From contig WHUX01000082.1 in assembly GCA_015179025.1 (NCBI GenBank), positions 1-64,000 of the forward strand: a stretch of 64,000 bases of DNA, given 5' to 3'. The notes under the pieces are model-generated. The model searched no databases. It saw only the letters and a program-made list of their open reading frames with translations, and had not been told where the DNA came from. Both the position numbers and the translations under genes were made by a program. The DNA comes from Terfezia claveryi. Lineage: Eukaryota > Ascomycota > Pezizomycetes > Pezizales > Pezizaceae. Shown piece by piece: positions 1-11,610 of this stretch. Each line of letters opens with the position of its first letter. Within the stretch, counting starts at the first letter, position 1.

Positions 1-1003
1 ACCAAAACCCTACTGTAGTACTCCCCTCGGTAGTTCGCTACCTCCTCCACGTTCGGTCGGTAACCTCCAGAATCACTGCTGGAGCCGTAGGTAATCTCGA
101 AACCTGCCGACCAGGTGTGGTATTTGCAGAGCTGTTGCAAGGACGGATAGGGGTTCTGGTGGTGCATTCCGTACTGCTGTTGGCCAGTTAATTTCGGATG
201 GTCTTCATTCTTGACTGCACCTTCAGTATCCTTTCTCATTGACATAACTAGAGCTTTGATGTCATAGTCAAACTTCACCTCCTTATCCCACGCACATAAT
301 TTAACTCCAGCATTTGAATGCATGGTCTCTTGCATGTGTGTCAAGAATCTGGACAGTTGCATCAACCCTATTCAACCGTTTGTAGGCTTCTTTGAGTGGC
401 TTGTAAAGGGCTTCTGTAATTCCATTGAATACTGCGGGAGCTTCCAATTGGACGACCTGTTGGGAGTAATGTGTAAGCAAGTGCAGCTTAGGGTAGTTGA
501 ATATTGCCTGACCCAGTATATCGGTTACAAGGCCTTGTCGTTCCTCTCGATTCACTAATACTTGGTTTGCCTTCTGGGTGGCAGTCACTATAAATAACTG
601 GAGATAGTTGCTTGATGAGCCTGAGTAGCTGAGAGATCCTTAGAGGCCCCCTTCGCTTTCCTGTGGTCAGTCTTACTTGCATGAAATTCACCAAATACAT
701 GCCGATACTTGTGGAAGTCCTGCAGGTAGTTAGATATATATTAAATAGTCTCTGGAGTATGACTTCAATACTGGGCTATTAGGCAGAAGTCCGACAGAGT
801 ACGAACAGCTCGTATCGCAATCTTAATGTCAGCCTGAGCAGCTGGTGTCAAGCAGCTGGTGGCCGTCTTACGGCGCATGGCAGCCGCAAAACAAGCAAGT
901 ATGACCCGTCCGAAACCGCGCATTTCTGTACCGCTCCACATAGTGATTTGGCGTTACTGCTTCCGTGGTAGCGTGAACCCTGGGTACGGTGGTAAGGTGC
1001 TCC

Positions 1004-1866
1004 TAGTGTGCGCATCAGCCCAAGTCGAGGTGAGTTTGCCAACTATTTTTCCTACTCGATACCGACTCGCGCCGATGGCAATCCATGAGAAGCCAACTCG
1101 CGCCGACTCACCGGCTACTCGCGAGTACTCGCCAAGCTCCTTTGTCACGGGGAATAGGCTAGAAGCCTAGCTTCGCCGCCCATATATACATGAAATTCGT
1201 GTATTCGCGGCTTATATATATATATGGAATTCATGCATTCGCGACTTATATATATACATGGAAATCATGCATTCGCGGCTTATATATATACATAGAGTTC
1301 ATGCATTGGCGGCTAGTATATATCAAATCCATGTATATATAGAGGCCGCGAATGCCAGATTTACATATATATATAGAGGCCGTACATACACAATATAGAG
1401 GCTGTGCATGCATGAATTTCATGTATATATATAAGCCACGAATGCACAAATTCCATGTATGTATATAAGCCGCCAATGCACGAATTCCATATATATATAT
1501 AAGCCGCGAATGCATGATTTCCATGTATATATATAAGCCGTGAATGCACGAATTCCATGTATATATATAAGCCGTGAATGCATGATTTCCATATATATAT
1601 ATAAGCCGCGAATGTATGACTTCCATGTATATGCATAAGCCGCGAAAGCATGATTTCCAGGTATATATGGGCAGCGAAGGTAGGCTTCCAGCCTATTCTG
1701 CGTAACCAAAAGCTTGGCGAGTACTCGTCGGCTACTCGGCGCTGGCCCGAGTTTTCCAGAGAATTGTCTAGCCAACTCGCCAAGTTGGAGGGTTGGGCAA
1801 AACTCGGCCGTCGGCGCGAGTCTTGGCGAGTCGGCACAGGGAAAACTCGCCTCGGTGCGCACGCTA
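1004..1866. mobile_element. hAT-like non-autonomous foldback element
   Basis: The element is flanked by an exact 8-bp duplication GGTGCTCC at 996-1003 and 1867-1874. Its ends are TAGTGTGCGCA (left) and TAGCGTGCGCA (right, read inward), which fit the hAT terminal pattern YARNG and the 8-bp duplication typical of hAT. Inside each end is a subterminal zone rich in the word GGCGAGT or ACTCGCC (about 1030-1140 and 1710-1855), in opposite orientation on the two sides. The core (1180-1680) is an inverted satellite array. There is no transposase, so it would be mobilised in trans. The hAT label is inferred from ends and duplication length only. Confidence 0.8.
1180..1680. repeat. Inverted satellite array, about 34-bp monomer
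   Basis: Monomers contain CATGCATTCGCGGCTTATAT and are repeated head to tail up to about 1320, then continue in the opposite orientation from about 1345 (ATAAGCCGCGAATGCATGA). The result is a hairpin-capable palindrome with alternating purine-pyrimidine TATATA tracts and CpG-rich CGCG cores. Open frames across this segment on both strands are repeat artefacts, not genes. Confidence 0.9.
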
Positions 1867-3511
1867 GGTGCTCCATATTTCATCGAAAGTTGCAAGCCTT
1901 TTGTATTTACTCAAGAACCCTTGTATCCACTCCATGAGATTTTTCTGGACACCTAGATGTATATTATGAAGTATGTCCGCTCATACTATCATCGGTGGAC
2001 GGACCTTAAGAAGACCCCACAGCGCATTCTGGATGGGCTTAACATCCAAATCGGTCAAGCTGTTCTTCTGCATTAGTCCAGTCAATTTGGAGAAGGGGGG
2101 TAAGGGGGGGTAACGAATGCATCATTATTATTGGCTACCCAAAGGCGCTTATAGCGCATGTAGTCCGCTGAGCATACGGTCGCTTTGGTAATAATCCAAG
2201 CTGATCTCGACTCGCTATACAGATTGGACACCGGTTCACTTTTATACAATGAATATTTACATTCTCTATGTGATCTGCAAGCCATATGGATAGGATTGGT
2301 ATACAACGTCGAACATTCTCATCACCACATACCATATCCGACCCACCAGCCTGTCAGGAGTCAGCAAATATCCTACAGAGTCTGGTGACAGAATCTTTAC
2401 CTCCAAAATAGTGACTAGTAGTGCCAGGATCCGTTCTATCAGTCGGTGTTGTGTCTCCAAGAAGTCATGCTTTTGATTCCGAACTGAGAATCCCTTGAGA
2501 GCTGTTGTTCACTTCGGGCCTATAGACAAGAGGCCTATGAGGATCCAGGCTTGCTATGAGGGCTTATTTCATATATCTGATGGTATGTTCCCCAAGCTCA
2601 TGAAAATTGGCTACAATTTCTTATCGCCAGAAAAGTTGGTCAAGCATGTTTGATAAGAGGTTATTAGAATAGGTATGAGGCTGGAGCCAATTGGAAAGGT
2701 CATCTGGCGGCCTGTGAGTAGCTGTTCACAAACAGGAATAATAAATAAGTACCTTCGTGTCCCACCACTAGTCCCCTGTATGCATTCCCGTATACACTCT
2801 GTTGCCTTGTTGATTGAAGTCCCGCTGAGGTTTGAAGACAAGATACTGAGCATACGCCGTCTGGCGGAGAAGATATTGGATGTATTGTTCAACATCCCGA
2901 TAAAAAAATATGACTCCTTTTTGTAGGTGGAAATCCACACTCCCGTGTTGCCATGCTGGTTGGTTGATCAGTGCTCGCAACTTATTCCGCCAGGTATAAC
3001 TAGACCAATACCCAACCCCCAATGTCCGGAACATACCGATAGGGAGCAGTTCATACTTGAAAAATTGGTCAATCTGCTTCATTGTAGTCTTGCTCTGATG
3101 GAAGAATCGTGCTAGCTTATATTCATAAGCGTTGGTAAAAGGTGATAAAGGATTCAATGATGGGTCCCGAATCTGGATGAATAATGACTGGCATATGACT
3201 TGCCCAACTTGAAGTGATGATGGCAGATACTCGTCAACAGGTGGATAAAGATTCAGGGAATCCAGTGATGTGTCCTCAATGTTCGGTGCGTTAACGGTTC
3301 TAACTGTAGAGTCGATTTGTAGGATGCATACCACTGTATCGGTAGTGTCCAGGCGTTGTCGCTTCAGGCTACCTGAGAGCCTATGATGGTCTAGTGCCGC
3401 GTGTTTGGGGGGTGAAAGAGCATGCAATTGTTTCCTGGAGTGGTTTGTATGTAAATGTCGCCCATAATGGCCTGCCATAGTAAACTGACAGTTGCAAAAT
3501 TGATACCGCAT

Positions 3512-4389
3512 ACTCTACTACACAAATGTCAATCCCGTGGAATTTGTATTCAGAGTAGTTCTTACATATAACGATCAGTGGAATTGCTAGGGCCTCAATG
3601 CAGACTCTCTGTGCCAGATTGGTTTTGGTGATGCCGTTGTGTTCGGGTGCGCACAATAGTTCTGACAGGATCACTAAAGTCCCACCGCATTAGGTATGCA
3701 GTTCCGGGTTGCACCGAATGAGCTGGTACGTAATCAATAGTATGCGTGCTATAACGAGTGTATGTGACTCGTCCTATATAGCCGGCTGGTGGTTTAGTAT
3801 CCATAGTATTGTAACTGTCTTGACCCTCAAAGTTGTTGTTACAGAACTAAAGAAACCAAAAGGGGAGGAGAAGAGGAATCGAAGTAATGATGCCAAGACG
3901 GCCTTTCATGATGCTCAAATAGCCTGAGCACAAGCGGCAAAATTGGGTCTCAGACTGAAATTCGTGGCCCTGTGTTGCAATACTGCAAGGAGTCGGGTCA
4001 TGCAACCAGACTAGCAATCTGACGGTCTGGATTGAGCTGATGACAAAAGATATTAACATAAAAGGGGTTTAAAGTAGAATGTCTAAATATTTTAAACCTG
4101 AATGTAGTTTATGACAGCCTGTGGCATGGTGATCAAAGGTTTGTAGCAGCCCACACGAAACGAGTGAAAGAAATTTAGTCTCATGCCAAGACCTCTACTG
4201 CTAAGTTGTTCTGACGAACACTGTGAGAAAAGAAACAGATTAGACCTGTTCTGCTGACACAGCACCCCTAACCACAGTGGCAAACTCATATCAGTCCTAA
4301 GGCAGTTAGTACGCTTGTTGTGTAATCAGTTATTCGCTAGCGTAATTTGAATCTGAGCTGGGCAAATGTATTTGAAATTATGCTAGCGA
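3512..4389. other. Upstream flank of the Plavaka gene, nothing recognised
   Basis: I see only short open frames here, none with a recognisable motif. It may include the promoter side of the Plavaka transposase, but no terminal inverted repeat of that element could be identified. Confidence 0.5.
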
Positions 4390-5540
4390 GTAGCTAATGG
4401 ATACCTACCGTGCTACAATGAACCCAACCAGACTACAATGAACCACAACCAGACTACAATGAACCTACCGTAGTCAGTATGGAATATCTATCAGCGTATC
4501 AACAGAGGCACGAATACTTAGCCTGCCCGATTACTAATTCTATGTAGTACATTCTTAGGCAGGTGCAACCAGACTAGGATTGTCTATGCGTAGTCTTGGC
4601 ACTGTCTAGTCTGGTTAGGCACTGTCTATGCGTGGTTCTATGCCCTTTACGAGGGGCTTGTGCCAACCAGACTAGTTCTATGCGTGGTTCATTGTAGTCT
4701 GTGGAGGGTAGTGCAACCAGACAAGAGCCCATAGCTAGCCAAGAGAATCTAGTCTCGATCAGACCCTCATAAAGGGGAATCCTGAGCTTATGTGAGACAC
4801 TATTTCTGAAACCAAGTCATGGCCACCACGATATCTCATAGAATTCTGCAATTTTCCAGTTGCCGCATTTGCCTATAGTAGGTCACGTTAGACTAGTACT
4901 TTGCTAGTCTGGCTGGAACCGGACTAACGTTGCATGGCTAGGTGTCTTGGCATGAGACTGATAGATTCCATACTGACAAGAGCCCCCGATGAATCCTGAG
5001 CTTATTCGACAGGCCATGTTTGCCTCTGCGTACTTTGCTAGTCGCGCCAGACTAGTACATTCAAGTGCCAACCAGACTAACGTTGCATGGCCTAGGCTCA
5101 TAGGGCTCCTTGTACCCGACAGCAACAGACTAACCTGACAGGTGATCTTGCATTGCTTGTCTCGTGCGTTTGCCAAGCTCGAGGGTCGGGTGCCGAGACT
5201 AGTCTCGTGCCCATTACGGGGGGTTATGCCAACCAGACTATATGCCTCAGTTGATACGCTCATGCGAAGACTGTTCCTGACCCTCTGAGAGAGTCACAGA
5301 GGAGGGTCGTGCAACTAGACTACTGATACCTATAGATCCACTAGAGCCTGTGGCTAGCCAAGAGAATCCTGAGCTAAAGTTACTTTGCTACTAGTGTGGT
5401 TGCACAGTTTGCTATATAGTTCTGCCAACCAGACTATTTGCTACACTAGGGCGTTGTATGTGCCAACTGGACTAACGTTATACGGTGAAGGCTCATTGGG
5501 CTCCCTAAGCAGACTTGGCACTAACAACAAGGTGCTAGAC
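4390..5540. repeat. Cluster of short CAACCAGACTA repeats
   Basis: The words CAACCAGACTA, TAGTCTGGTTG and close variants recur more than a dozen times in about 1.1 kb, in both orientations. Several are joined to a small hairpin of the form CCCTxTACGAGGG followed by GTGCCAACCAGACTA (for example 4650-4675, 5205-5240, 5280-5325). Single copies of the same compound motif occur elsewhere (31870, 34945, 44180, 57690, 61625), so this is a dispersed family and the cluster is probably several decayed copies nested in one another. No coding sequence is recognised. Confidence 0.6.
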
Positions 5541-5572
5541 CACATGAGGTAATTTCCTATATATAGGTATAC

Positions 5573-5640
5573 TCGCTTTGTTACATTCGCTTTGTTACAT
5601 TTGCTTTGTTGCATTCGCTTTGTTACATTCGCTTTGCTAC
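5573..5640. repeat. 14-bp tandem repeat
   Basis: About five head-to-tail copies of CATTCGCTTTGTTA with single-base variants. It gives a short open frame of Leu/Cys/Phe-rich residues that is a repeat artefact. Confidence 0.85.
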
Positions 5641-5777
5641 TTTTGCATCATTTCATATAGCAATGGTCAAACTGAAGGAAAAAGGTCTTTGTTTAGTATG
5701 AAGAGATGTGGGGTCTATTTATATTTATTGACAGCATATATAGGAGAGTGTGAATGCCCCAGACTCATGGGGAACTA

Positions 5778-5885
5778 TACAACATATCTATCATATATGG
5801 GGTCTATAGTATACGGAATCTACACTATACGGGATCTATACTATATGGGGTCTATACTATATGGAATCTATACTATACGGGAACA
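5778..5885. repeat. About 18-bp tandem repeat
   Basis: Imperfect copies of GGGATCTATACTATATG follow one another (GGGTCTATAGTATACGG, GAATCTACACTATACGG and so on) just upstream of the open frame that starts at 5968. Confidence 0.75.
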
Positions 5886-5967
5886 GTATGTACAAGTTAA
5901 CTGCAATCTGCTATTCTACTACAAGCAGGGTCTGGGGCCGTGCTCTAACATAAACTATCTATAGGAC

Positions 5968-7680
5968 ATGCCTCCAAAGAGAAAGACACAACCGGCTACA
6001 GACCCAACGGAAGCGGATGATGATCGGACCATACGCCATTTTGCAGAGAGGGCCGGGTTCTATAATGAAGGAATTCCGGAGACCTTATACTCACTCTGGA
6101 GGCATGACATTTCAAAACTGATTAAGGAAACAGGGGTACATGGTCCACAAAAATCGGGGACTGATACATGGTCGACATTTTGCTAGCATGCCACTGGCCT
6201 GCCAACGATGGCTCCGAGTGGGCAGCTAAAGTACTGTAGTGATGAGCGGATCCTTCAGTCTGTCAATCAACTATGTCAAGATATTGCCAAGAAAGTGCGA
6301 ACTGGAAATACTTCTAGGGATCAAGCGGTACAGCAGGCTCATGCTACTCATGCAGCAGAGTACCCTGATGACCCAAGTCCGCCAGCCCTCACAAGCCAAC
6401 CGCCTGCCCTCCCAAACCACTCTCCTGCCCTCACAAGCCAACCACCTACCTGGAATAAGCCGATTTCTCTACCGGGTTGAGACACCAAGAAGTGGGGGTT
6501 AGATACCAGTAGCAGTCAGCCGGCACTCAAAAAAATCAAGGCTCTGGAAGGTAAGGGTAAAAGGGCTGTGGATGCGAAGGGACAGGGATCAGCCAGCCAA
6601 GGGGGAAGAGAGGCAGGCCCTGTAACTAGAAAAAAGACCCCCGCGGCTAAGAAGAATGTTAAGAGGTGATGGTCGACAATCAGGAGGAGGTGCAGGAACC
6701 AACCCCAGTAACCAGAAAGGTCCCTGCGGCTAAGAAGACTGTGAAGGAGGTGCAGGCACCAATTCCGGTAACTAAATAGAGGGTCGCTCCGTCAAGGAAG
6801 CATGTGAAGCAAGTACAGGTATTATCATCATCATCATTGTCATCATCATCATCATCGTCGGAGGAGGAGGAGGAGGAGGAGGAGGAGGAGCAAGAGGAGG
6901 AGGAGGAGGAGGAGGAGGAGCAAGAGGAGGACGATGAGGGGAGGAGGAAGTGGAGGAGGAGGAGATGCAGGAGGAGGTGCAGGAGGAGGTTTAGGAGGAA
7001 GCACCCATAATCAAAACGAAGGTTCGAAAGGCCGTGAAGGAAGTTGAGGTAGCAGAGGAGGAGGAGGTTGTGGAGGAAGCACCAGTAATCAGAAGGAAGG
7101 TGCGCAATACGAAGAAGGATATTAGGAAGGTAGAAAAAGCGGTTGAGGAGGAGTCGGTGGTAGAGGACATTCACAAGGAGGCTAGACGTAGCAAGAGGCA
7201 AGTGAAGGGTGGCAACGAGCCTGCCAAGGGAACAGCTGTAAGGGTACAACAGAAAATGCAAGTGACTAAAAAAATAGCTGTTGTGATAGAGGATGACTCC
7301 AAGGCGAAGAGGACACGGTAAACGGGGGAGGGTCCCAAAACTCAAGTGGCTAAAAGACGGAGGGCTGAGACAGAGGTCCCTGCTGAGGAGGAAGAGGAGG
7401 ATGCGTAGGAGGCGGAGGGAATAGAGGAGGAGGAGGCAGTGGTGGAGGAGGAGGTAGAGGACGGTAATGAGGAGGAGCAGGCTGGAGCTGGGAATCATGG
7501 CAAGGGAATATGGGGGATGCTAAGGGGAAGGGCAAGAGAATACAAGCCAAAGCCAAAGCCACCAAAACCAAGGCAACCACTACCAAACCAACTGAAATCA
7601 AGGCCACGGAGGTAAAGATCAAGACCACGGGGTCAAGGCCAAGACAGAGGGCAAGGAGAGGGTTGTGAAGGATGGCCCAA
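5968..7680 (+). pseudogene. Lys/Glu-rich unknown gene, decayed
   Basis: The open frame starts MPPKRKTQPATDPTE and includes ERAGFYNEGIPETLYSLWRHDISKLIKETG, then a stop in TWSTFC. The same theme continues (DERILQSVNQLCQDIAKKVR; repeated ALTSQPPAL) and then about 1.2 kb of low-complexity sequence rich in AAG, GAG and GAA triplets, with runs such as PVTRKKTPAAKK, a Ser run (6825-6860) and a Glu run (6860-6945). Several stops and frame changes interrupt it. The composition (basic and acidic tails) suggests a nuclear protein with disordered regions; no domain is recognised. It may be the 5' part of the same unit as the next gene or of the mobile element carrying it. Confidence 0.45.
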
Positions 7681-7880
7681 AAAAGGGTGGAAAAGCAAAG
7701 GGGCCCTGAGGGTATGGTATTGGCTGCTAGAAGTAGGGGGATAAATGATGAGGGGTATGTTGTGTTTTTGGGTGTCGTGTTTTTGTATTTTGTGTTTTTG
7801 TGTTTTGTGTCTTTGGGCTTCGTATTTTTGGGCTTCGTGTTTTGATGTTGTGGTACTTTGTGAAGGACTGGATGTTGTGA

Positions 7881-7916
7881 TTCTTTTTTTTTTTTTTTGA
7901 AAGAGTCCATACTTGG
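7881..7916 (-). mobile_element. 36-bp retroposed LINE-type tail with 13-bp target duplication
   Basis: CTGGATGTTGTGA occurs directly before (7868-7880) and after (7917-7929) a 36-bp segment that reads, on the minus strand, CCAAGTATGGACTCTTTC followed by an A-run. This is the structure left by target-primed reverse transcription, reduced to almost nothing but the tail. Its sequence differs from the other tail families in this window. Confidence 0.8.
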
Positions 7917-8180
7917 CTGGATGTTGTGAGGGTGTGGATGAGCAGGGTCTTAGTCATTTTTCTTGATTTTTTAAATATAAATGTGATGATACATATGCAG
8001 GTTGGGTAGATATGCAATAGGATTTGGGTCGGAGTACTGAAATCTATCCAATTGTGAAACATGACTAACTACATGTATACAGAGCGGTCCATGGTGGTCA
8101 TCGTTAGTATACATGCGGATAAAAGACTTAAAGACAACCACAATATCCACCCATGCCCTTAGAAGACCTAAAACTCTACA

Positions 8181-10234
8181 ATGGCGACCACACGAAAGCC
8201 CACGAAAACAAAGGGGAAGGGTAAGGAGTCTTCCACTAAGCGAGCTGCCAGTAAGAGTGACCTCCGTAGAGATCGAGGTAAACATCCCACAGCTTCTGAG
8301 AGGGCTGATCATGATACCAACCTCTTGACGTTCAATGATGGACGCAAGGAATGGACAGCGCAAGTAGTCCAGTGGGTATTCACGTGTGTTCCAAAGTTGT
8401 TATATATATATATCTAACAAATTAAGCAAGTTATTATGGTCCATCATTGTTCAAGTCCACAATCAACTTTCCAAAGGTAGGAGTATAGAAAGTAGATCCA
8501 GGAGACTCATACTTACATGGTTGTTTCGACAGCAAACTCGGCCGCAAACCCTCACTGGGTCTGCTAGGTCCGCTGGGATCCAGCAAAAGGATCAGCTACA
8601 ACCCGTAATTCCAGCTCCACAATTTTTGGGGCACCAATGTAAGCCAATCTTTCAAAGAAAATATTAAGGATATTTGATTTCTACTTACATTATATCGTAG
8701 TGGCATGTGGAATCCTCTTCTCCGTCCATGCGGGTATTGGCAAACTCTGTGTCTGGGTCAGGACCCTCACTAATACCACTGGTACACAAAGACGATTATC
8801 ACCCCCACTAGAGCTACGATCTTCACCCTCACTACTTGGGGCACTACTTGGGTCCCCACCTCCGCTACTGGATATACAGGATGCTACCAGGGTGGTGGTG
8901 AACATGGGGATAATAATCCCAACAGGTCCAAGAAGCGACTGACAGGTGCCAGGGAAAAGGAATGCGAAATAGGAGCTTCACACAGTTTAAGGGGTAACAA
9001 AAGTAGTTGTCATAATGCCGCAAACTGAATGGAGAGGATCACATTGTTTGAGGAGCCATTGCCAGAGCTGAGGGTACGGAATGTATCTTGGTAAGGATAT
9101 GGAAGGAAGTGAGGTAGAATGCGGAGTTGATGAAGAGCATACGAGTAAAATTGATACCTATGTTAGTGAAAGCCAAAGTATTTGCTTCGAGATACTGACA
9201 ATGATTAATTAGTTACGGAGTATCCAATCTCGTACAAGATCCCATCTGGTGTATGAAGCAAAGCGACACATAGCCAAACTATATGAGTTTGATCAAAACT
9301 GCAGTCCGGACTACGTTCGCGAGCAGTTAGTGAGTTGTTAGATAAGGATCGTTTCATGTGCAAGGAGGAAAAACAGAAGGTACGACAAATGACCCTAATT
9401 CTGACCGTGACTAGATGCTTATGAACTGGGGAATAATTGCAGGAGTGGGGTCATAGATTTCACGCAAGCAAAGGTGTACGGTTTATCCACATGAATTATT
9501 TCGACGGCCCAAAGAAACTCGGAAACCAGGATCGCACATTCATAAGCCGAATTACCAGTTCGTTCATGTGCTTGATATTTGCAACCCTCCAGCATGCCCT
9601 TCTCATTTATGAGAGTGAGGTGTTCAAAGATGGTAACAATTTCAATTACATGAATTCAGCTGGTTGGTCTGGAATCCTCTGTCCATGGTAGGAGAAGAAC
9701 ACTGACAGTGCTACAGTAGCTTTTGGTCATATGCGAGAGTAATGGGGTGATTTTCCTACAACACTCAAGCAGAGTCTTTTCAAGGTCATACGTATCGGGA
9801 TTGTGCGGCGATACCAACAGCATGGGAAAGTGACTCGATGGGAGCAACCCGAGTCATATAAGATGGAAAGGATTGAACTCGAGGAATATGCTAATGAACT
9901 GGCAGCAGACATAAAGGATGCGGAGGACGTGTATCTCATGCCAGTTGGGTACTTCCCCCAAGAACTCCCAACTGGACCTGATATAGGTAGTCGTAACAAG
10001 AGGGTATCAAGCATAGGTGATGATGCAGACTTGGTTGAAGACGATCAGGATCCACTGGAGTTAGCAAATGACAGTAATGCAGATGGGGATGGGGAAGATA
10101 GCTCTGAAGACGATGAGGGTGATGAGGATTTGGAGGAACGCAAAGATAATGGTGGATTGGAGGACGAGGGTGGAGAGGGTGAACCAGATGAAGACAGTGG
10201 AGAGATAACAGAGGATGAAGGGGATGAATTGTAG
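8181..10234 (+). pseudogene. Unknown multi-exon gene with acidic C-terminus (DUF6532-like, tentative)
   Basis: Start ATG at 8181 gives MATTRKPTKTKGKGKE, a Lys-rich N-terminus ending TAQVVQW before a GT donor at 8376. Plausible further exons carry QPVIPAPQFLGHQ (to 8637), then NPNRSKKRLTGAREKE (8900-8970) and YEAKRHIAKLYEFDQN (9250-9290). A clear 63-bp intron lies at 9380-9442, joining KEEKQK to EWGHRFHASKGVRFIHMNY. The next block, FDGPKKLGNQDRTF...FKDGNNFNYMNSAG, and KMERIELEEYANELAADIKD resemble a fungal family I remember as DUF6532; I hold this loosely. The tail from 10025 is almost all Asp/Glu and ends at TAG 10232. Two in-frame stops (TAG at 9689 and TAA near 9740) and an indel near 9325 break the frame. 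Confidence 0.5.
9380..9442 (+). other. Predicted intron, 63 bp
   Basis: It begins GTACGA and ends TTGCAG, with CTAAT and CTGAC branch-like words inside. Removing it joins two blocks that read as one protein in phase 0. The size is typical of filamentous ascomycetes. Confidence 0.65.
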
Positions 10235-10759
10235 GGCACTGAGAAGGTGATGTCGGAATATTTGTTTTGTTGCCGGTTATATGTGGTGAGGGATTGGGGA
10301 TTATGTCAATGTATAGAGTAGGATCTAAGTAGTCTGGTTAGCAGGGATTTAATGTAGGAAGGGAACGAGAGAATAATAGAATGGAATGGTTTATCAGAGG
10401 CCAAGCGAGAATGTAGTGAGTGCAAAAAGGGGTTCGGAAGTCTCCGGTATGTGTGAATTAGAAAATGTTGAGGGAGGGTATGGAAGAGAACAGGCAGGGG
10501 TCTATCAGAAGGCATCGGCAGCAATCAGGGGCCTGGCGATGGACATGGAGACGTAGGCATCACGGCGAAATTGTATGGGAGGGGTAGCGAGGTGACAGGC
10601 CTCTCAGGGGATGCATCATGATATTAAGTAGAGAGGTGAGCGCTGCGGCAAGAGTGCAGGACCATCAGAGTCAGAAGGAGGACAATTTGGGGCTAGCATC
10701 AGCGGGCAGCCTGTGAAGAGCCAGCGTCGGGGAGCCAGAGGAACAGAGGAGCACACCGG
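10235..10759. other. Non-coding flank, nothing recognised
   Basis: G-rich on the plus strand with no recognised motif. It ends with the target duplication ACCGG (10755-10759) of Gypsy-1; the same five bases reappear at 23111-23115, so this flank was originally continuous with sequence after 23110. Confidence 0.6.
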
Positions 10760-11235
10760 TATAGAGGCACTTCTCTCCTAACAGAGGAACATGCACTTTG
10801 TGACCGGTTAGTGAGAGCCACTATAGACAACGAAAATAAGGAGAGTAATAGTAGAAGGTGATTTCATTCAATTCATGTGATACTGTCCTCAACGCATGGC
10901 CTAAACACACACGGAGAACAATACACGATCTTTGCTGATAAACTGCTAACTGCTACGCTGCTGTATATGTATCTATGTCTACATGCCTATCTCTATCACT
11001 GCAATTTTCCACCTCTTTTATCTTCAAAAACTCTCACATGTAAACTAATCTGCTACCTTACTTAGTCCCTCATCACATGCGTTACCCTGTTCCCTCGTGC
11101 TATTTAATCGATCATTCTTGTGACATCCATTACCGATATCCAACATCATCCTGACACTTCAACAGTTTTAACTTCAGTCGACAAGAACTAATTCTTTTAC
11201 CTTTCGATAAAAATAGCAACTCTTATCATCAATCC

Positions 11236-11265
11236 GAGAGTCATACCAAAAACTGTTCGACTCTC
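11236..11265. repeat. 30-bp hairpin motif, LTR copy 1
   Basis: GAGAGTCATACC, six variable bases, then TGTTCGACTCTC: perfect 7-bp arms GAGAGTC/GACTCTC with conserved inner words. Further copies are at 11441-11470, 19265-19294 and, mutated, 22756-22785 and 22960-22989, all inside Gypsy-1. Confidence 0.8.
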
Positions 11266-11440
11266 ATAATCACTTGAAAACTTTTTGCTTGCAGGGTAAT
11301 CTCAATCGATTTTCGCTTTTGCCAATAACTTCATTTGCGTTGTTTAGGGTCTTCAGGAGTCTAACAATATAGCCTGATATATCCTCTAAATCAATTCTCC
11401 GCTGAACTAAATCAAAGGTAATCGAGTCACGTGGTAATTT

Positions 11441-11470
11441 GAGAGTCATACCAAATCCTGTTCGACTCTC
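11441..11470. repeat. 30-bp hairpin motif, LTR copy 2
   Basis: Same arms and inner words as the copy at 11236, about 205 bp away in the same LTR, so each LTR holds two. Confidence 0.8.
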
Positions 11471-11596
11471 AAAATGTCAAAATAAATTAAAAATAAATAA
11501 ATCTCAATAAAAAAAATAACCCAAAGAAAAAATAACTAAATAAAAGATAAATAAAAACCAAAAAAAACTCAAAAAATAACCATTCCCTCCATATCC

Positions 11597-11610
11597 GTCC
11601 CCCCTTCTTA
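11597..11610 (-). promoter_or_regulatory. Polypurine tract of Gypsy-1
   Basis: On the minus strand AAGAAGGGGGGACG lies four bases before the LTR starting at 11592, the expected place of the plus-strand primer. A near copy (AAGAAGGGGGAACG) is at about 16129-16142, between pol and the extra ORF. Confidence 0.75.

Larger units (their letters stand above)
1..3511 (-). pseudogene. Plavaka-type transposase, broken, runs off the left edge
   Basis: Reads leftwards from ATG at 3511. The N-terminus has a C2H2-like finger (FCNCQF...RHLHTNH, residues 5-24), then a Plavaka-like stretch (YPPVDEYLPSS, FHQSKTTMKQIDQFFKYELLP) and, near 2800, NRVYTGMHTGD at the usual GDWWW position. Further down are LTNFSGDKKL (2611-2640), ADILHNIHLGVQKNLMEWI (around 1930-1980, probably part of the catalytic region), and FNYPKLHLLTHY with GITEALYKPLKEAYKR (301-588), the conserved C-terminal part. 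The frame stays open to base 1, so the end lies outside. Known for the family: DNA transposase of the CACTA/Plavaka group, acting in the nucleus. Damage: frameshift after GMHTGD, several stops, and the 863-bp insertion at 1004-1866; across that site the reading frame is continuous (FDEIWST then LPPYPGF) once one 8-bp duplication is discounted. Family assignment rests on remembered motifs. Confidence 0.75.
10760..11592 (-). repeat. Gypsy-1 LTR (3' LTR in element sense)
   Basis: 833 bp. In plus orientation it starts TATAGAGGCAC and ends CCCTCCAT. It matches the partner LTR at 22284-23110 (827 bp) over its length with scattered, mostly single-base differences. The ends are not the usual TG...CA; I placed them by the shared LTR sequence together with the flanking ACCGG duplication. 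Confidence 0.9.

Noticed and set aside
1246..1895. Open frames of 126-171 codons over the hAT-like element
   Set aside because: Same artefact: repeated TATATA/GCATTCGCGG units in all frames, and the frames cross the element boundaries.
2768..3511. A stand-alone zinc-finger gene
   Set aside because: The downstream blocks to base 1 carry the remaining conserved Plavaka segments in order, so this is the N-terminus of a broken transposase.
6680..7498. 272-codon minus-strand frame with Leu/Ser/Asp runs
   Set aside because: It is the shadow of the Glu/Lys-rich plus-strand sequence (GAG/GAA triplets); the composition is pure low complexity.
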